A stretch of DNA of 64,000 nt from Maribellus sediminis (GCF_011799805.1 NZ_WXUB01000005.1:248001-312000), one strand, 5' to 3'. Positions 26,607 to 36,080 are shown, counted from the stretch's first letter. Notes: generated from the letters alone by a model not told the origin. Made by a program: numbers and translations.

Positions 26607-27086
26607 TTAGAAGTGATTAACATCTTTTTTCATGTAGTCCGATAAAATTTCGCGCACCTTTTCGGGTGTTAAATCGGTGTAAACATCGTCGTTGATCAGC
26701 ATGGCCGGCGCTTTGTGGCACCAGCCCAGGCAGTTGGTTTCAAGCAGCGTAAAGCGTTTATCGGGTGTAGTTTCGCCCAACTTGATTTTTAGCATCTCAA
26801 TGATGGCAAACAAAACCTGGTTCTTTCCTTTCATCGAACAGGTAATGGTTTTACATACCCTGATGATGTACTTGCCCGTTTGTTTTGTTTCCAGAAACGA
26901 ATAAAACGAGGCTGTACCATACACATCGGCAGCAGGTAAGTCAACTTCTTTTGCAATTTCGATCATCGACCGTTCTGAAAGATAGTTTTCCTTTTCCACT
27001 ACTCCCTGAATGATCGGCAAGAGACTCTCGCGTTGCCGGCCGTGTTTATCAGCCAGGTCTTTGATTAAAGTTTGAATTGGATCCAT
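26607..27086 (-). CDS. hydC: NuoE-like [2Fe-2S] hydrogenase subunit
   Basis: 159 residues, thioredoxin-like [2Fe-2S] protein of the NuoE/HndA family. The helical N-terminal part (GRQRESLLPIIQGVVEKENY, PAADVYGTASFYSFL) is typical. The cluster ligands are CKTITC and CLGWC, giving the C-x4-C plus C-x3-C pattern. It transfers electrons in the HydABC complex. First gene of the operon; a TATTTTTG promoter element on this strand lies about 125 bp upstream. Confidence 0.94.
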   Translation of the reverse strand: MDPIQTLIKDLADKHGRQRESLLPIIQGVVEKENYLSERSMIEIAKEVDLPAADVYGTASFYSFLETKQTGKYIIRVCKTITCSMKGKNQVLFAIIEMLKIKLGETTPDKRFTLLETNCLGWCHKAPAMLINDDVYTDLTPEKVREILSDYMKKDVNHF

Positions 27087-27502
27087 GAGAGGTACGGATT
27101 AATAAAATGGTTAATAGTTGTTATTGTTAAATAGAACGATGATTTGCCACCGTTCAATCGGTTGATAAGCGGCATACAATTTTGGTTATTTTGTTGAATC
27201 GGTCAGTAACAAAAATAAGTACATAAAGCATAAAAAAACAGAGTTGATGTTTGTTAACATCATGTTATTCAGCAGTTTTGATGTATGTTTTTGTGTTGTC
27301 GTTGAATGGCAGCATCAGAAGCTAACTTTTGTCATGTGAACTTATGTTATACAAAAGGTTTTGAAGGATGGGTTTCGGGTACAATCTAAATAAGAAATCA
27401 GAAAATTAAGGATTATTTAATCTTTATTATGAGTTGAAGCAACCTTTTGCACCTTTTTTTTGTCTATATTTATATAGCCAGAAAACGATATACAATTTGA
27501 TC
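27087..27502. other. Divergent intergenic region hydC / CarboxypepD-like gene
   Basis: About 415 bp, AT-rich, without a credible gene. It holds a probable minus-strand hyd promoter at 27210-27217. A small hairpin, GATGTTTGTTAACATC at about 27246-27261, lies upstream of that promoter, where a redox regulator might bind (inference). No promoter for the plus-strand gene stands out. Confidence 0.45.
27210..27217 (-). promoter_or_regulatory. Probable hydCBA promoter, -7 element
   Basis: CAAAAATA on the plus strand is TATTTTTG on the minus strand, matching TAnnTTTG. T-rich sequence lies at about the -33 position. It is 124 bp upstream of the hydC start. Confidence 0.45.
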
Positions 27503-27910
27503 ATGAAAACACTTATACTCACCAACACTTTTATTTTGCTTTGCTTAATTCCGGGCATGACCTGGGGGCAGTTTGTTACCATTTCAGGTTATGTTAACGA
27601 CAGCAGTAACGGGAAGGCCCTGGAAAACGTTAGTATCTTCGAATCGAATAGCGGAATAGGAACTATTTCGAACCAAAATGGCTTTTACCGGCTGGTACTA
27701 AACGATAGTTTGGTCAATCTTCAAATCGCCAATAAAGGGTTCAAAGATTTTTCGCAAGTAATGGAAATAGCGTCAGATACTACACTGGTTGTAAAACTCG
27801 AGCCACAACTGATTGAACGTAAAAATCAGAAAAACGATGAAGTGGAACTACAGGCAGGTATTCAACCTGAAGAAAAGAAAGCCGAACGACGTAAACCGGA
27901 ATTCAAATAG
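27503..27910 (+). CDS. Exported CarboxypepD_reg-like domain protein
   Basis: 135 residues from the ATG at 27503, where a signal peptide begins (KTLILTNTFILLCLIPGMTWGQ). The mature part is one CarboxypepD_reg-like beta-sandwich: TISGYVNDSSNGKALENVSI, a GTISNQNGFYRLVL strand and LQIANKGFKDFS. A charged tail rich in Lys/Glu follows. In Bacteroidota this domain usually precedes TonB plugs, but here it stands alone, so a periplasmic or surface carbohydrate/protein-binding role is only a guess. The gene converges with the phosphatase-like gene, 4 bp apart. Confidence 0.8.
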   Translation: MKTLILTNTFILLCLIPGMTWGQFVTISGYVNDSSNGKALENVSIFESNSGIGTISNQNGFYRLVLNDSLVNLQIANKGFKDFSQVMEIASDTTLVVKLEPQLIERKNQKNDEVELQAGIQPEEKKAERRKPEFK

Positions 27911-27914
27911 TTGC

Positions 27915-29561
27915 TTATTCTTCTACATTCAATAATTCTTTTATTATTTGCCCCTGACATTTATCCGGAGCCTGGATATTTAATAATTCAGATAGTGTAG
28001 GAACCAAATCAACTGCGTGGTATTTTTCCTTAATTACCTGGGGTCGGATATTTGCTCCGTAAAACACCAGCGGAATGTGCGACTGATCGGAGTAATTCAC
28101 TTTCTTAAATTTATAGGAAGGTTGCCAGCCTTCTTTCAGGAGGTACAGAAAATCGCCTGAGCGATTTTTGTAATACGATGTGTAAAGTGGTTCGAGCAAG
28201 CCGTTGGCCGAGCTTCCCTGTTCGAGTTGCTGCGAGGGCATAGCCAGTTGCACACCTTCAAACTGATTGATAAAATTTGATGCTGCATTTCGAATCTCGT
28301 TCAAATCAAGACCTTTCTGTTTGATGAGGTCGTGGTCGAGATAAACCTGCAGGTCGGTGTAATGTTCTATCCAGTTTGCATCGCCATAGGTGTTGTTCAG
28401 AAACAGAGTCAATAGTGCGATGGCCCTTTCCACGTTGAAATTATCCACCGGCATGTGGAACTCGTTTTTAAGGTACTCAACCGGGTAGGCTGCTGAAGTA
28501 TTGGCCGTAAGAAAAAACAAAACATTATCTTTCCCATAGCGTTCCTCAACACCGCTTATGAATTCAGCCAGGTACTGATCGAGATACAGGTACGAATCCA
28601 TCATTTCGAGCGATGCCGGCCCGAACGAGCCATTTTCGTAGTCCATTGATGAAAATACCACGCTAACAAAATCGGTTACATCATCCTGACCGATGTTTTC
28701 ATTGTCCATCAGTTGCAAGGCAAAATCTTTGATCATCAGATTAGCGGAAGGCGTAGTTTTGAAAGGCTTAAAATTTTCGGTGCGTTTCAGGTATTTGCTG
28801 ATGGTGTGCGGATAAGTATTGAATTCGCCAAAATAACCGCTTTCCAGTAGGTAGTCGTCACGAAGCGCTTCGGTGTATTCCACTTCCGGCAGCAAGGTTA
28901 CCCAGTTGCGGTAGCTGTAACGAGCCGCATAATTTTCGCTGTTAAACAAACGAACCCAGTCGGGGAACGTACTGACGTAAAACGAACTCGAGATCATTCT
29001 TCCCGACACAACATCGAACCAATAAGCACCGTCGGCAGCATGTCCGGCCGAGAAAATGGCCGATTCGCGGTTGATGGCGGCACTAAATATTTTCGATTTT
29101 CCCTGCGTGAGGATTTTCAGGTTATTGGTAATGGTATTCGACAACAGTTGAACCGGTGAAGCATTTCCTTCTTCGGTGTCGGCACCAACCGTGATGTAAT
29201 AATCGTCTTCAGTACATTCCACTTCTTTCTTTTTAAGCCGGTCGTACCAGGTATTGTTAACTATGCCGTGAATCGAGGGATGTACACCCGTAAATAATGT
29301 TGCGGTCCCGCTGGCATAATTTTGCGAATGAAGTGTAAGTTTCACATTGGTACAAACGGCACCTTGCGAATACAGTTTTTTAAAACCACCATCCTGGAAC
29401 TTATTCCAAAAACGTTGCACGTAGTCGGGACGCATATTTTCAACTACTATACCCACAACTACTTTGGGTTTTGTTTCACCGTTACCTCCCTGCTGAGCCT
29501 TCACCATTTGCGTTGAAAACGTAAACGCCAAAATAAAAATTCCAAAAAAAATTGCCTTCAT
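27915..29561 (-). CDS. PafA-like alkaline-phosphatase superfamily protein, probably inactive
   Basis: 548 residues with a signal peptide (FGIFILAFTFSTQMVKAQ). The fold is recognisably that of PafA/nucleotide pyrophosphatase: VGIVVENMRPDYVQRFW, GGFKKLYSQGAVC, ATLFTGVHPSIHGIVNN, SMDYENGSFGP and SHIPLVFYGANIRP. Several metal and catalytic positions differ from the family pattern as I know it. Glu41 stands for the first Asp, the nucleophilic Thr region reads HSQNYASG, DYxGH has lost its His, and the TADHG motif reads TANTS. Only the last His (SHIPL) is clear. It is therefore probably a pseudoenzyme kept for binding or assembly. Confidence 0.82.
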   Translation of the reverse strand: MKAIFFGIFILAFTFSTQMVKAQQGGNGETKPKVVVGIVVENMRPDYVQRFWNKFQDGGFKKLYSQGAVCTNVKLTLHSQNYASGTATLFTGVHPSIHGIVNNTWYDRLKKKEVECTEDDYYITVGADTEEGNASPVQLLSNTITNNLKILTQGKSKIFSAAINRESAIFSAGHAADGAYWFDVVSGRMISSSFYVSTFPDWVRLFNSENYAARYSYRNWVTLLPEVEYTEALRDDYLLESGYFGEFNTYPHTISKYLKRTENFKPFKTTPSANLMIKDFALQLMDNENIGQDDVTDFVSVVFSSMDYENGSFGPASLEMMDSYLYLDQYLAEFISGVEERYGKDNVLFFLTANTSAAYPVEYLKNEFHMPVDNFNVERAIALLTLFLNNTYGDANWIEHYTDLQVYLDHDLIKQKGLDLNEIRNAASNFINQFEGVQLAMPSQQLEQGSSANGLLEPLYTSYYKNRSGDFLYLLKEGWQPSYKFKKVNYSDQSHIPLVFYGANIRPQVIKEKYHAVDLVPTLSELLNIQAPDKCQGQIIKELLNVEE

Positions 29562-29776
29562 AAAAACTATACGATTAAGCCGCTAAAAATACGAAATGAA
29601 ACGGTGTCAGCAAAAATTGTGCTGAATACTGCAAATAAATTAATTTTTATAAGGAGTTGTTAGTCAGATTCTTTTGAAGAAATGTGTTTGCACTGATCAA
29701 AAAAAGATGTTTTTGGGGTAGGGTGTAGTTCGTTTGGTGCGGAGTACAGGTAAATCGATTAAAACAAAAAAATGTC

Positions 29777-30721
29777 ATGAAAGGAATTATTGGAATTTTA
29801 GCTTTGATTTTAACGCTTGGATTGTTTTCGTGTAATAACACCTCAGATGATGTGTTGACTACGAATGATAAAGTGAGTGAAAAATCGGCACAGGTTACGT
29901 TAAACGAGGTAAAAATGGAAGCTGCGGCAACAGAGTCGGAATACGAAGTTGAATTCTATGCCAATATGGAAGGACTGTTGTGGCGCTGGTGGAAAATAGG
30001 AAAACACTTTCAGTGGTCGCAAAACCTGCGTTACCGCATGAATCACTGTCCCGATGTTCGCCTGCAAGGGGGTGATGAAGACGGATATCCAAAGGTAATA
30101 ACACTGGATTACGGCGATAGTACAGTTCTGCATAACGGTACGGTTTTAAGCGGTGTTATTGAAATTACGATTACTGCACCACGCAGCAGCCAGGATTTTG
30201 AGCGCACGGTAGTTTACAGCGAATTTGGTGTCGATTCAATGACCATCGACGGCTACGCGACTATCATCGTTGATAAGGTAGATAGCATGTATCGTCAATA
30301 CACTTTGGATCTGACTTTTACCCTGGCTGACGGAACAGTGATCAACCGAACTTCGGAAAGGGTGTGGCAATGGCTCGAAGGCATGGAAACCATGTTCGAT
30401 CAAAGCGACGATGTGTTTGTAATCAACGAACTTTCGCAAGCTGTGATGACTGTTGACGGAACAACCGACACCTACAAAAAGGAAACCACAGTTCCGTTGA
30501 AACGACTGGGAGATTGCAAGTACATTGTTGAAGGAGTAGTGCAGATAACTTTGAATGGAGTTGTAATCAGCGAAATCAATTATGGCGACGGAACCTGTGA
30601 TGAGCTTGCTGTAATGACCGATGCTGAAGGAGTAGAAACAGAAATCGATCTGTCGGCACGGAAATTTAAGGGCAAAGTGGAGCAAAACCAAAATTCAGGA
30701 AAAAATCAATCTGGCAAGTAG
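29777..30721 (+). CDS. Lipoprotein of unknown function
   Basis: 314 residues. The N-terminus is a lipoprotein signal (GIIGILALILTLGLFSCNN, lipobox LFSC). The rest is strand-rich with no membrane segments: a region with RMNHCPDVRLQGGDEDGYP and LDYGDSTVLHNGTVLSGVIEI near the front, and ISEINYGDGTCDELAVMTDA near the C-terminus, which suggests a repeated structural unit containing single cysteines. A Lys/Asn-rich tail ends the protein. It lies just upstream of the ECF sigma operon, but a terminator separates them. Function not recognised. Confidence 0.72.
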   Translation: MKGIIGILALILTLGLFSCNNTSDDVLTTNDKVSEKSAQVTLNEVKMEAAATESEYEVEFYANMEGLLWRWWKIGKHFQWSQNLRYRMNHCPDVRLQGGDEDGYPKVITLDYGDSTVLHNGTVLSGVIEITITAPRSSQDFERTVVYSEFGVDSMTIDGYATIIVDKVDSMYRQYTLDLTFTLADGTVINRTSERVWQWLEGMETMFDQSDDVFVINELSQAVMTVDGTTDTYKKETTVPLKRLGDCKYIVEGVVQITLNGVVISEINYGDGTCDELAVMTDAEGVETEIDLSARKFKGKVEQNQNSGKNQSGK

Positions 30722-30728
30722 GGATAAT

Positions 30729-30775
30729 AAAAGAGAAAGTGCCCGGAGTATCAATCCTGCGGGTGCTTCTCTTTT
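30729..30775 (+). terminator. Intrinsic terminator between lipoprotein and sigma-factor genes
   Basis: AAAAGAGAA-GTGCCCG pairs, with G-U pairs and one bulge, with CGGGTGCTTCTCTTTT (30729-30775). It lies 8 bp after the lipoprotein stop. Confidence 0.8.
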
Positions 30776-30789
30776 CGAAAAAACTGGAT

Positions 30790-30797
30790 TATCTTTG
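30790..30797 (+). promoter_or_regulatory. Probable promoter of the sigma/anti-sigma operon, -7 element
   Basis: TATCTTTG matches TAnnTTTG and lies 16 bp upstream of the sigma-factor start codon, leaving a very short leader. No separate -33 element is clear. Confidence 0.5.
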
Positions 30798-30813
30798 TTT
30801 GATAATTAAATGA

Positions 30814-31317
30814 TTGACCCGGATTTTGACCCAGCAGGAATTTAAAGAGCTATTCGATGCAAATTTTGCGCAAGTGCGAAATTATTTGTTGTTCCGTTCA
30901 GGAAATACTGAGCTGGCAACCGATTTGGCACAGGAAACATTTCTGAAAATCTGGGAAAAGCAGGCCGACATTAACATTCCGCAAGTAAAAGGCCTGTTGT
31001 ACAAAATTGCCAACGACCTTTTTATTTCAAACTACCGCAAAGAACAACGTTCATTCAACTTTTTTAATTCGTATCAGGTAAACGGCAAAACATTGTCGCC
31101 CGAAGAGGAACTGATGTTCGAACAGTTGAAACAGAAATACAGTAAAGTTCTTGAAGCAATGCCCGAAAAACAACGGACCGTTTTTCTAATGAGCCGCGTG
31201 GATAACCTGAAATACAACGAAATTGCCGAAATAAGCGGAATAAGCGTTAAGGCAGTTGAAAAAAGGATGAATAAAGCATTGGAATTTCTAAAGTTGAACT
31301 TAAAAGTTAATGAGTGA
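30814..31317 (+). CDS. ECF RNA polymerase sigma factor (FecI-like)
   Basis: 167 residues with a TTG start (stop codon immediately upstream in frame; a second TTG four codons later is possible). Region 2 includes FAQVRNYLLFRSGNTELATD with DLAQETFLKIWEK. Region 4 is LEAMPEKQRTVFLMSRVDNL followed by YNEIAEISGISVKAVEKRM. Small two-region sigma factors of this type transcribe the genes of their cognate outer-membrane receptor. The gene overlaps the FecR-like anti-sigma gene by 8 bp, and the TonB receptor follows: a complete FecI-FecR-receptor cassette. Confidence 0.94.
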   Translation: MTRILTQQEFKELFDANFAQVRNYLLFRSGNTELATDLAQETFLKIWEKQADINIPQVKGLLYKIANDLFISNYRKEQRSFNFFNSYQVNGKTLSPEEELMFEQLKQKYSKVLEAMPEKQRTVFLMSRVDNLKYNEIAEISGISVKAVEKRMNKALEFLKLNLKVNE

Positions 31318-32173
31318 AAAAAATATACATAACAAGCATTTAAACGATCCGGAAAAATTCCTTTTTGGAAAGGGACAAATCAGCTGGAAAAAATCGCAGG
31401 ACGAGGTTTGGAACGAACTCAGCCTAAAAATGAACCGGCAACCAAAAACCGAAGTGATTTCACTGCGGGCACGCATCCTGCAATGGAGTGCTGCTGCTGT
31501 ACTTATTTTACTGGTAGGGTTGCTTGGAGTTGTTTCATCTTACCATAAAACGGTTGAAACTATGCCCGGAGAACACAGAATGGTTCAACTGAGAGATGGT
31601 TCTACTGTGGAACTCAATGCAGCATCGAAACTGAGTTACTACCCCCTGAAATGGAAACTGGAACGAAAAGTAAAGCTTGAAGGTGAAGCTTATTTCAATG
31701 TTTCAAAAGGAAAGAAATTTTATGTGGTTTCAAAAGAGGGAACCACACTTGTACTGGGGACTTCGTTTAATGTATACGCCCGCGACGAGCAGTACCGGGT
31801 TACCTGCCTAACCGGAAAAGTGAAAGTTAGCACGGGTAGTGACGAAAATGTAATTTTGCTTCCAAACAACCATGCCGAACTCGAGAAGGGAAAACTGGTG
31901 GTTAAAAAAATGTTTGAGGTGGAAAAAGCCATTGGTTGGAAAAACAGCCAGTTCTTTTTTGCCGGGCAACCTCTGAAAGAAGTGATTGATGAGATTGAAC
32001 GTCAGTATGCCGTTACCATTCAGTTGGATCCGAAACTGAATAATCGCAACTTTGGAAGCAATTTTTCGAAGAAACACAGCGTTGAAGAGGTGCTGGATTA
32101 TGTTTGCAAACCGATGAACCTGAAGTTTGTAAAACAATCGGAAAATGTATATTTAGTTGTCGAAAAAAGTTAA
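31310..32173 (+). CDS. FecR-family anti-sigma factor
   Basis: 287 residues. A cytosolic N-terminal part of about 60 residues is followed by one membrane segment (ILQWSAAAVLILLVGLLGVV). The periplasmic FecR domain has VQLRDGSTVELNAASKLSYY, LEGEAYFNV, FYVVSKEGTTLVLGTSFNVY and LTGKVKVS. The C-terminal DUF4974-type domain runs from FFAGQPLKEVIDEIERQY to the end. It senses the state of the receptor across the periplasm and restrains or activates the ECF factor. It overlaps the sigma gene by 8 bp and the receptor gene by 1 bp. Confidence 0.94.
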   Translation: MSEKNIHNKHLNDPEKFLFGKGQISWKKSQDEVWNELSLKMNRQPKTEVISLRARILQWSAAAVLILLVGLLGVVSSYHKTVETMPGEHRMVQLRDGSTVELNAASKLSYYPLKWKLERKVKLEGEAYFNVSKGKKFYVVSKEGTTLVLGTSFNVYARDEQYRVTCLTGKVKVSTGSDENVILLPNNHAELEKGKLVVKKMFEVEKAIGWKNSQFFFAGQPLKEVIDEIERQYAVTIQLDPKLNNRNFGSNFSKKHSVEEVLDYVCKPMNLKFVKQSENVYLVVEKS

Positions 32174-34713
32174 TGTTGAGGTATTTAGTACCGGTGCTTC
32201 TTTTGTTACTTGCTTTTCAGGTAGCAGCGCAAACACCGGAGAAAATAACAGTAAGTGTACGAAAAACAGCCTTAAATCAGGTACTGCTTGATTTAAAGGA
32301 AAACTATGGCTTTCAGTTTGCTTACGACAGCGATTTACTTTCGAAATATACGGTTACCGTTAACCGCACATTTTCGACGAAAGAAGAAACGCTGAAATAC
32401 CTGGTTAAAAACCTTCCCCTTGACGTAGAACGGTCGAACGATGTATTCCTGATTATTCCGCAACAGAAAGAGGAACCTGGAAATTATGTAACAACTATTT
32501 CGGGGCAGGTGCTCGAAGCTTTTACTGAAGAGCCACTGCCATATTCTTACATTCTGATCAACCGAAAATCGGTTCAGGCTGATCAGCAGGGACATTTCAA
32601 TTTTATAGCATCGGCTGATACATCGTTTAATCTTCAGATCTCGCACCTTGGTTTTTTTATATACGACACCTTGCTTACACGGAGCATCAATCGAAAATTT
32701 TACCTCACGCCGCAACTTGAACGAATCGATGAAGTTGAAGTGATCAGCAACCCGATCGAAAAATCAACGCTGATTGGCGACCGTGCCGGCCGCATGAAAA
32801 TAAACCACCAGATTGCTCCAATTTTACCGGGACATGGCGATAATTCGGTATTCACTTTGTTGCGTTTAATGCCCGGAATACTGGCTGCAGGCGAACAATC
32901 GAACGACCTGATGATCTGGGGTGCCTACGAAAGTCACAGCAAAATTCAGTTTGATGGTTTTATCTTATTCGGCTTGAAAAATTTTAACGATAATATTTCT
33001 GTAGTCAATCCACAAATGGTAAAAAATATTGAAGTGATGAAGGGTGGCTACGATGCGAGGTATGGTGGCCGTGTTGGTGGTATTGTTGATATTGCCGGAA
33101 AGGACGGCACTATGTTGAAGCCTACCTTATCAGTTACTTTGAATTCCACTACGGTGAATTCTATGCTTCAACTGCCGCTTTCAAAAAAATCGTCATTGAT
33201 GGCGGCCTACCGTCAAACGTATTACCAACTTTATGATCCTACAGAACTTTCGCTTTTCAGAAAAAGAGACAATGGAAATCCCGGAGCCGGCAACGGAAAC
33301 ACTGGTTCAGGAGTACAAACATTTAACTACGCAGTAAAACCCGATTATTTTTTTCGTGATGCGAATCTGAAATATACGTTTCGGGGAGATGATGGCAGTC
33401 GATTTGCCGTGAGTTTGTATGGCGGAGGTGATGAATTTAAGTACAACGCCGAGCGGGAGGTTTCGAAATTTTTGATTATCCGAACAGAAAAAGAAGAGAA
33501 CCGGCAGTACGGCGGATCAATACAGCTAAGCCAGCCCTGGGACAACGGCGATGTTACCAATTTTATGGTGGCTTATTCTGCTTTCGAACAAATATCGTTT
33601 GAGCTGGATTCTGCAGGGCGTTCCCAAGGTGGAATTGGCGGAACATCGCGCCGGATAAATTCAGATAACAGTGTTAATGAAATACGTTTAAAGGCAGAAC
33701 ACTCGCTCAATTTCGAAAAGGGCCATAAACTATTGCTTGCTGCTGGTGTTACCGATAACCGGGTGCAATTATCTCGGGAAATTCAGGATGAAAATAGTTT
33801 GAATCTTGATAATAAAATGCCACGGTTATTTGCTTATGTGCAGGATGAAATTCCGCTTTTTGATTTGCTGGAGCTAAAAACCGGCATCAGGGCCACATAT
33901 GCAAGTAAGCTCGATAAGATATATTTTGAGCCCCGGGTTTCGGCTTCTGTTGATATTGCGGAAGGTGTAAAATTTAATGCTGCATGGGGACTCTACAACC
34001 AGTTTACTTCAAAAACAACTTTATTGGACAGCTCCGGTAATTTTGCAACATTTTGGATGAATGCCGACGGCGAACAAATTGAAGTATTGAATTCGGAACA
34101 TATTGTGGCAGGAGTTTCATACAACAAAGATGGTTTTACTGCAAGTGCGGAATCCTTCTATAAAACCACCGACGGATTAAATCGATACTTTAGCAGTAAC
34201 CGAAAATTCGATGAAGGATTTTACCAGGGGAATGCAAAAAGTTACGGCATCGATATCTTTGTGAAAAAGGAATACAAAAGGCACATGGCCTGGATCTCGT
34301 ACACGTTGAGCGAAACAAAGGAACATTTTCCATTTTACGTAAACGAATACTATCAACCGGCTCCGCAGCAACAGAAGCACGAATTAAAAGTTGCCGGGAT
34401 AGTAAATTACAAGCGTTTTTATTTTTCGGCAAACTATGTGTATGGGTCTGGATTCGAACGGTTTGATATTGAAACACAAGAGGGGGTAAAACTAAATCAG
34501 CCATACAATAGGGCAGATGCTTCGTTGGTATACAAATTCAAGCCGGGAAAGGTGAGGGCCGAAGCAGGCATCTCGGTTCTGAATGTTTTTAACACCGATA
34601 ACATCAAGTATTCAAATCTGCGCATTTCAACAATCGATGAAATCAGCCTCGTTGGAATTTATGCCGACGCAGTTCCGTTTACTCCGGCATTGTTTGTAAA
34701 AATTGAACTTTAA
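32173..34713 (+). CDS. TonB-dependent receptor with signalling (STN) domain
   Basis: 846 residues from the ATG at 32173, which overlaps the fecR-like stop (TAATG) and begins a signal peptide (LRYLVPVLLLLLAFQVAAQ). Domains: an STN secretin-like signalling domain (about 25-100), CarboxypepD_reg-like (about 110-190), plug (about 200-320: GDRAGRMKINHQI, IMLWGAYESHSKI-like DLMIWGAYESHSKIQFDG, GGYDARYGGRVGGIVDI) and a barrel to the end (VKIEL). The STN domain is the part that contacts the FecR-like protein. No SusD partner is encoded next to it, so it looks like a transducer-type receptor rather than a SusC/D pair. Ligand unknown. Confidence 0.9.
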   Translation: MLRYLVPVLLLLLAFQVAAQTPEKITVSVRKTALNQVLLDLKENYGFQFAYDSDLLSKYTVTVNRTFSTKEETLKYLVKNLPLDVERSNDVFLIIPQQKEEPGNYVTTISGQVLEAFTEEPLPYSYILINRKSVQADQQGHFNFIASADTSFNLQISHLGFFIYDTLLTRSINRKFYLTPQLERIDEVEVISNPIEKSTLIGDRAGRMKINHQIAPILPGHGDNSVFTLLRLMPGILAAGEQSNDLMIWGAYESHSKIQFDGFILFGLKNFNDNISVVNPQMVKNIEVMKGGYDARYGGRVGGIVDIAGKDGTMLKPTLSVTLNSTTVNSMLQLPLSKKSSLMAAYRQTYYQLYDPTELSLFRKRDNGNPGAGNGNTGSGVQTFNYAVKPDYFFRDANLKYTFRGDDGSRFAVSLYGGGDEFKYNAEREVSKFLIIRTEKEENRQYGGSIQLSQPWDNGDVTNFMVAYSAFEQISFELDSAGRSQGGIGGTSRRINSDNSVNEIRLKAEHSLNFEKGHKLLLAAGVTDNRVQLSREIQDENSLNLDNKMPRLFAYVQDEIPLFDLLELKTGIRATYASKLDKIYFEPRVSASVDIAEGVKFNAAWGLYNQFTSKTTLLDSSGNFATFWMNADGEQIEVLNSEHIVAGVSYNKDGFTASAESFYKTTDGLNRYFSSNRKFDEGFYQGNAKSYGIDIFVKKEYKRHMAWISYTLSETKEHFPFYVNEYYQPAPQQQKHELKVAGIVNYKRFYFSANYVYGSGFERFDIETQEGVKLNQPYNRADASLVYKFKPGKVRAEAGISVLNVFNTDNIKYSNLRISTIDEISLVGIYADAVPFTPALFVKIEL

Positions 34714-34721
34714 GCTGCAAC

Positions 34722-36080
34722 TCAGGCCAGCTGTTCTTTTTCGAGGTAATTACCCATTTTAAAAGCCCCGTAACTGGTAAGTTTAAAGCGCCATCCCAAA
34801 TTCAGCGGTATCACAGCTTTTAATAGGGTTTCAGGCGATAAATAGCTGAATGCTTTCGACATCCTTCTTGAAATACTAGGATAGCTGTAAAACTCGCGTT
34901 GCAACCAGGCAGTTCCTTCATGTAAGGTGGCTGCACTCAGTTGTTTGGGTTGGTGAACAACATGAAAAAAGTCGTAGTGGCTCCAGTCTTTATCCAGAAT
35001 ACGGCCTTCTTCATCCATGCGGTTAAAAAGCGGAGTTCCCGGGAAGGGAGTCAGACGCGTGGATTGCAAAGCATCCATGTTCGATTTTTGCAGAAATTCC
35101 AGCGTATTTTCAAAAACATCGGGCCCGTCTTCATCGCTTCCAAATACAAAACCGGCGCAAATTCCAATTCCTGCAGCATGAATCCGTTTTACAATATCCA
35201 GGTAATCTTTCTGGCGGTTACAATGTTTTTGATAGGCGCTAAGCGTTTGTTCCGACAACGATTCAAATCCGATAAAGAGTCCACGGCAACCGCTTTGAAA
35301 AGCGAGGCGCAGCAGTTCTTCATCTTCTGCAATACCAATCCCGCACTGGCTGAACCACCGTTTATTCAGTGGGATCATCGCTTTAAACAATTCTTTTGCG
35401 TAGGCTTTGTTCAGAATAATATTATCGTCCATAAAAAGTACATAGCGCCCAAGTGTGCCGAGTTCTTTGACTACGTCACCAATGGGACGAGTTCTTATTT
35501 TGTAGCGGTTAAACGAGGCCACCGAACAGAATTCGCAATGATGCACACAACCTCGGGTGGCCTGCATGGCGTTTGGAGTAACATAGGCATTTCTTTTTAT
35601 CAGATTTCGGTTGAGGTGAGGTAGGTCGGCCAGATCAACCAACTCGCTTTTATAAAATTGTTGCAGTCCGCCATTCTGGAAATCAGCGATCATGTTTGGG
35701 ATGTTGTATTCTGCCTCGCCAATGCAAACCGCATCGGAATGTTGAATAGCTTCTTCAGGCATAAAAGATGGGTGATAACCGCCAAAGATCACCGCTTTTC
35801 CTTTCGCTCTGAAACGATCTCCAATTTCGTAGGCGCGCGGTGCGTTGTAAGTCATAAATGAGACTCCGATGATGTCAGCGTCTGTATCAAAATCAATGGG
35901 CTCCACATCTTCGTCAATAATCTGAGTTTGAACATGGCGTGGCAAAGACGCAGCGACGTACAAACTGGGAAGCATTGAAAAACGAAAGACACTGTGATTT
36001 ACGGGTTTTTGGTTGGAATTAACACGCCAGAGTGGGGAGGTCGGATTGATCAGAACAAACTTCAGTGGCCGCTTTTCCAT
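34722..36080 (-). CDS. B12-binding-domain radical SAM protein
   Basis: 452 residues from the ATG at 36080. The N-terminal cobalamin-binding-like region has FVLINPTSPLW, ADIIGVSFMTYNAPRAYEI and VIFGGYHPSFMPEEA. The radical SAM centre is ATRGCVHHCEFCSVASF (C-x3-C-x2-C) and is followed by VLFMDDNII and IGFESLSEQTLSAYQKHCN. The C-terminal part resembles DUF4070. Such enzymes modify lipids or secondary metabolites (e.g. HpnJ/BchE-like); the substrate is not known. It converges with the TonB receptor gene with an 8-bp gap. Confidence 0.88.
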   Translation of the reverse strand: MEKRPLKFVLINPTSPLWRVNSNQKPVNHSVFRFSMLPSLYVAASLPRHVQTQIIDEDVEPIDFDTDADIIGVSFMTYNAPRAYEIGDRFRAKGKAVIFGGYHPSFMPEEAIQHSDAVCIGEAEYNIPNMIADFQNGGLQQFYKSELVDLADLPHLNRNLIKRNAYVTPNAMQATRGCVHHCEFCSVASFNRYKIRTRPIGDVVKELGTLGRYVLFMDDNIILNKAYAKELFKAMIPLNKRWFSQCGIGIAEDEELLRLAFQSGCRGLFIGFESLSEQTLSAYQKHCNRQKDYLDIVKRIHAAGIGICAGFVFGSDEDGPDVFENTLEFLQKSNMDALQSTRLTPFPGTPLFNRMDEEGRILDKDWSHYDFFHVVHQPKQLSAATLHEGTAWLQREFYSYPSISRRMSKAFSYLSPETLLKAVIPLNLGWRFKLTSYGAFKMGNYLEKEQLA

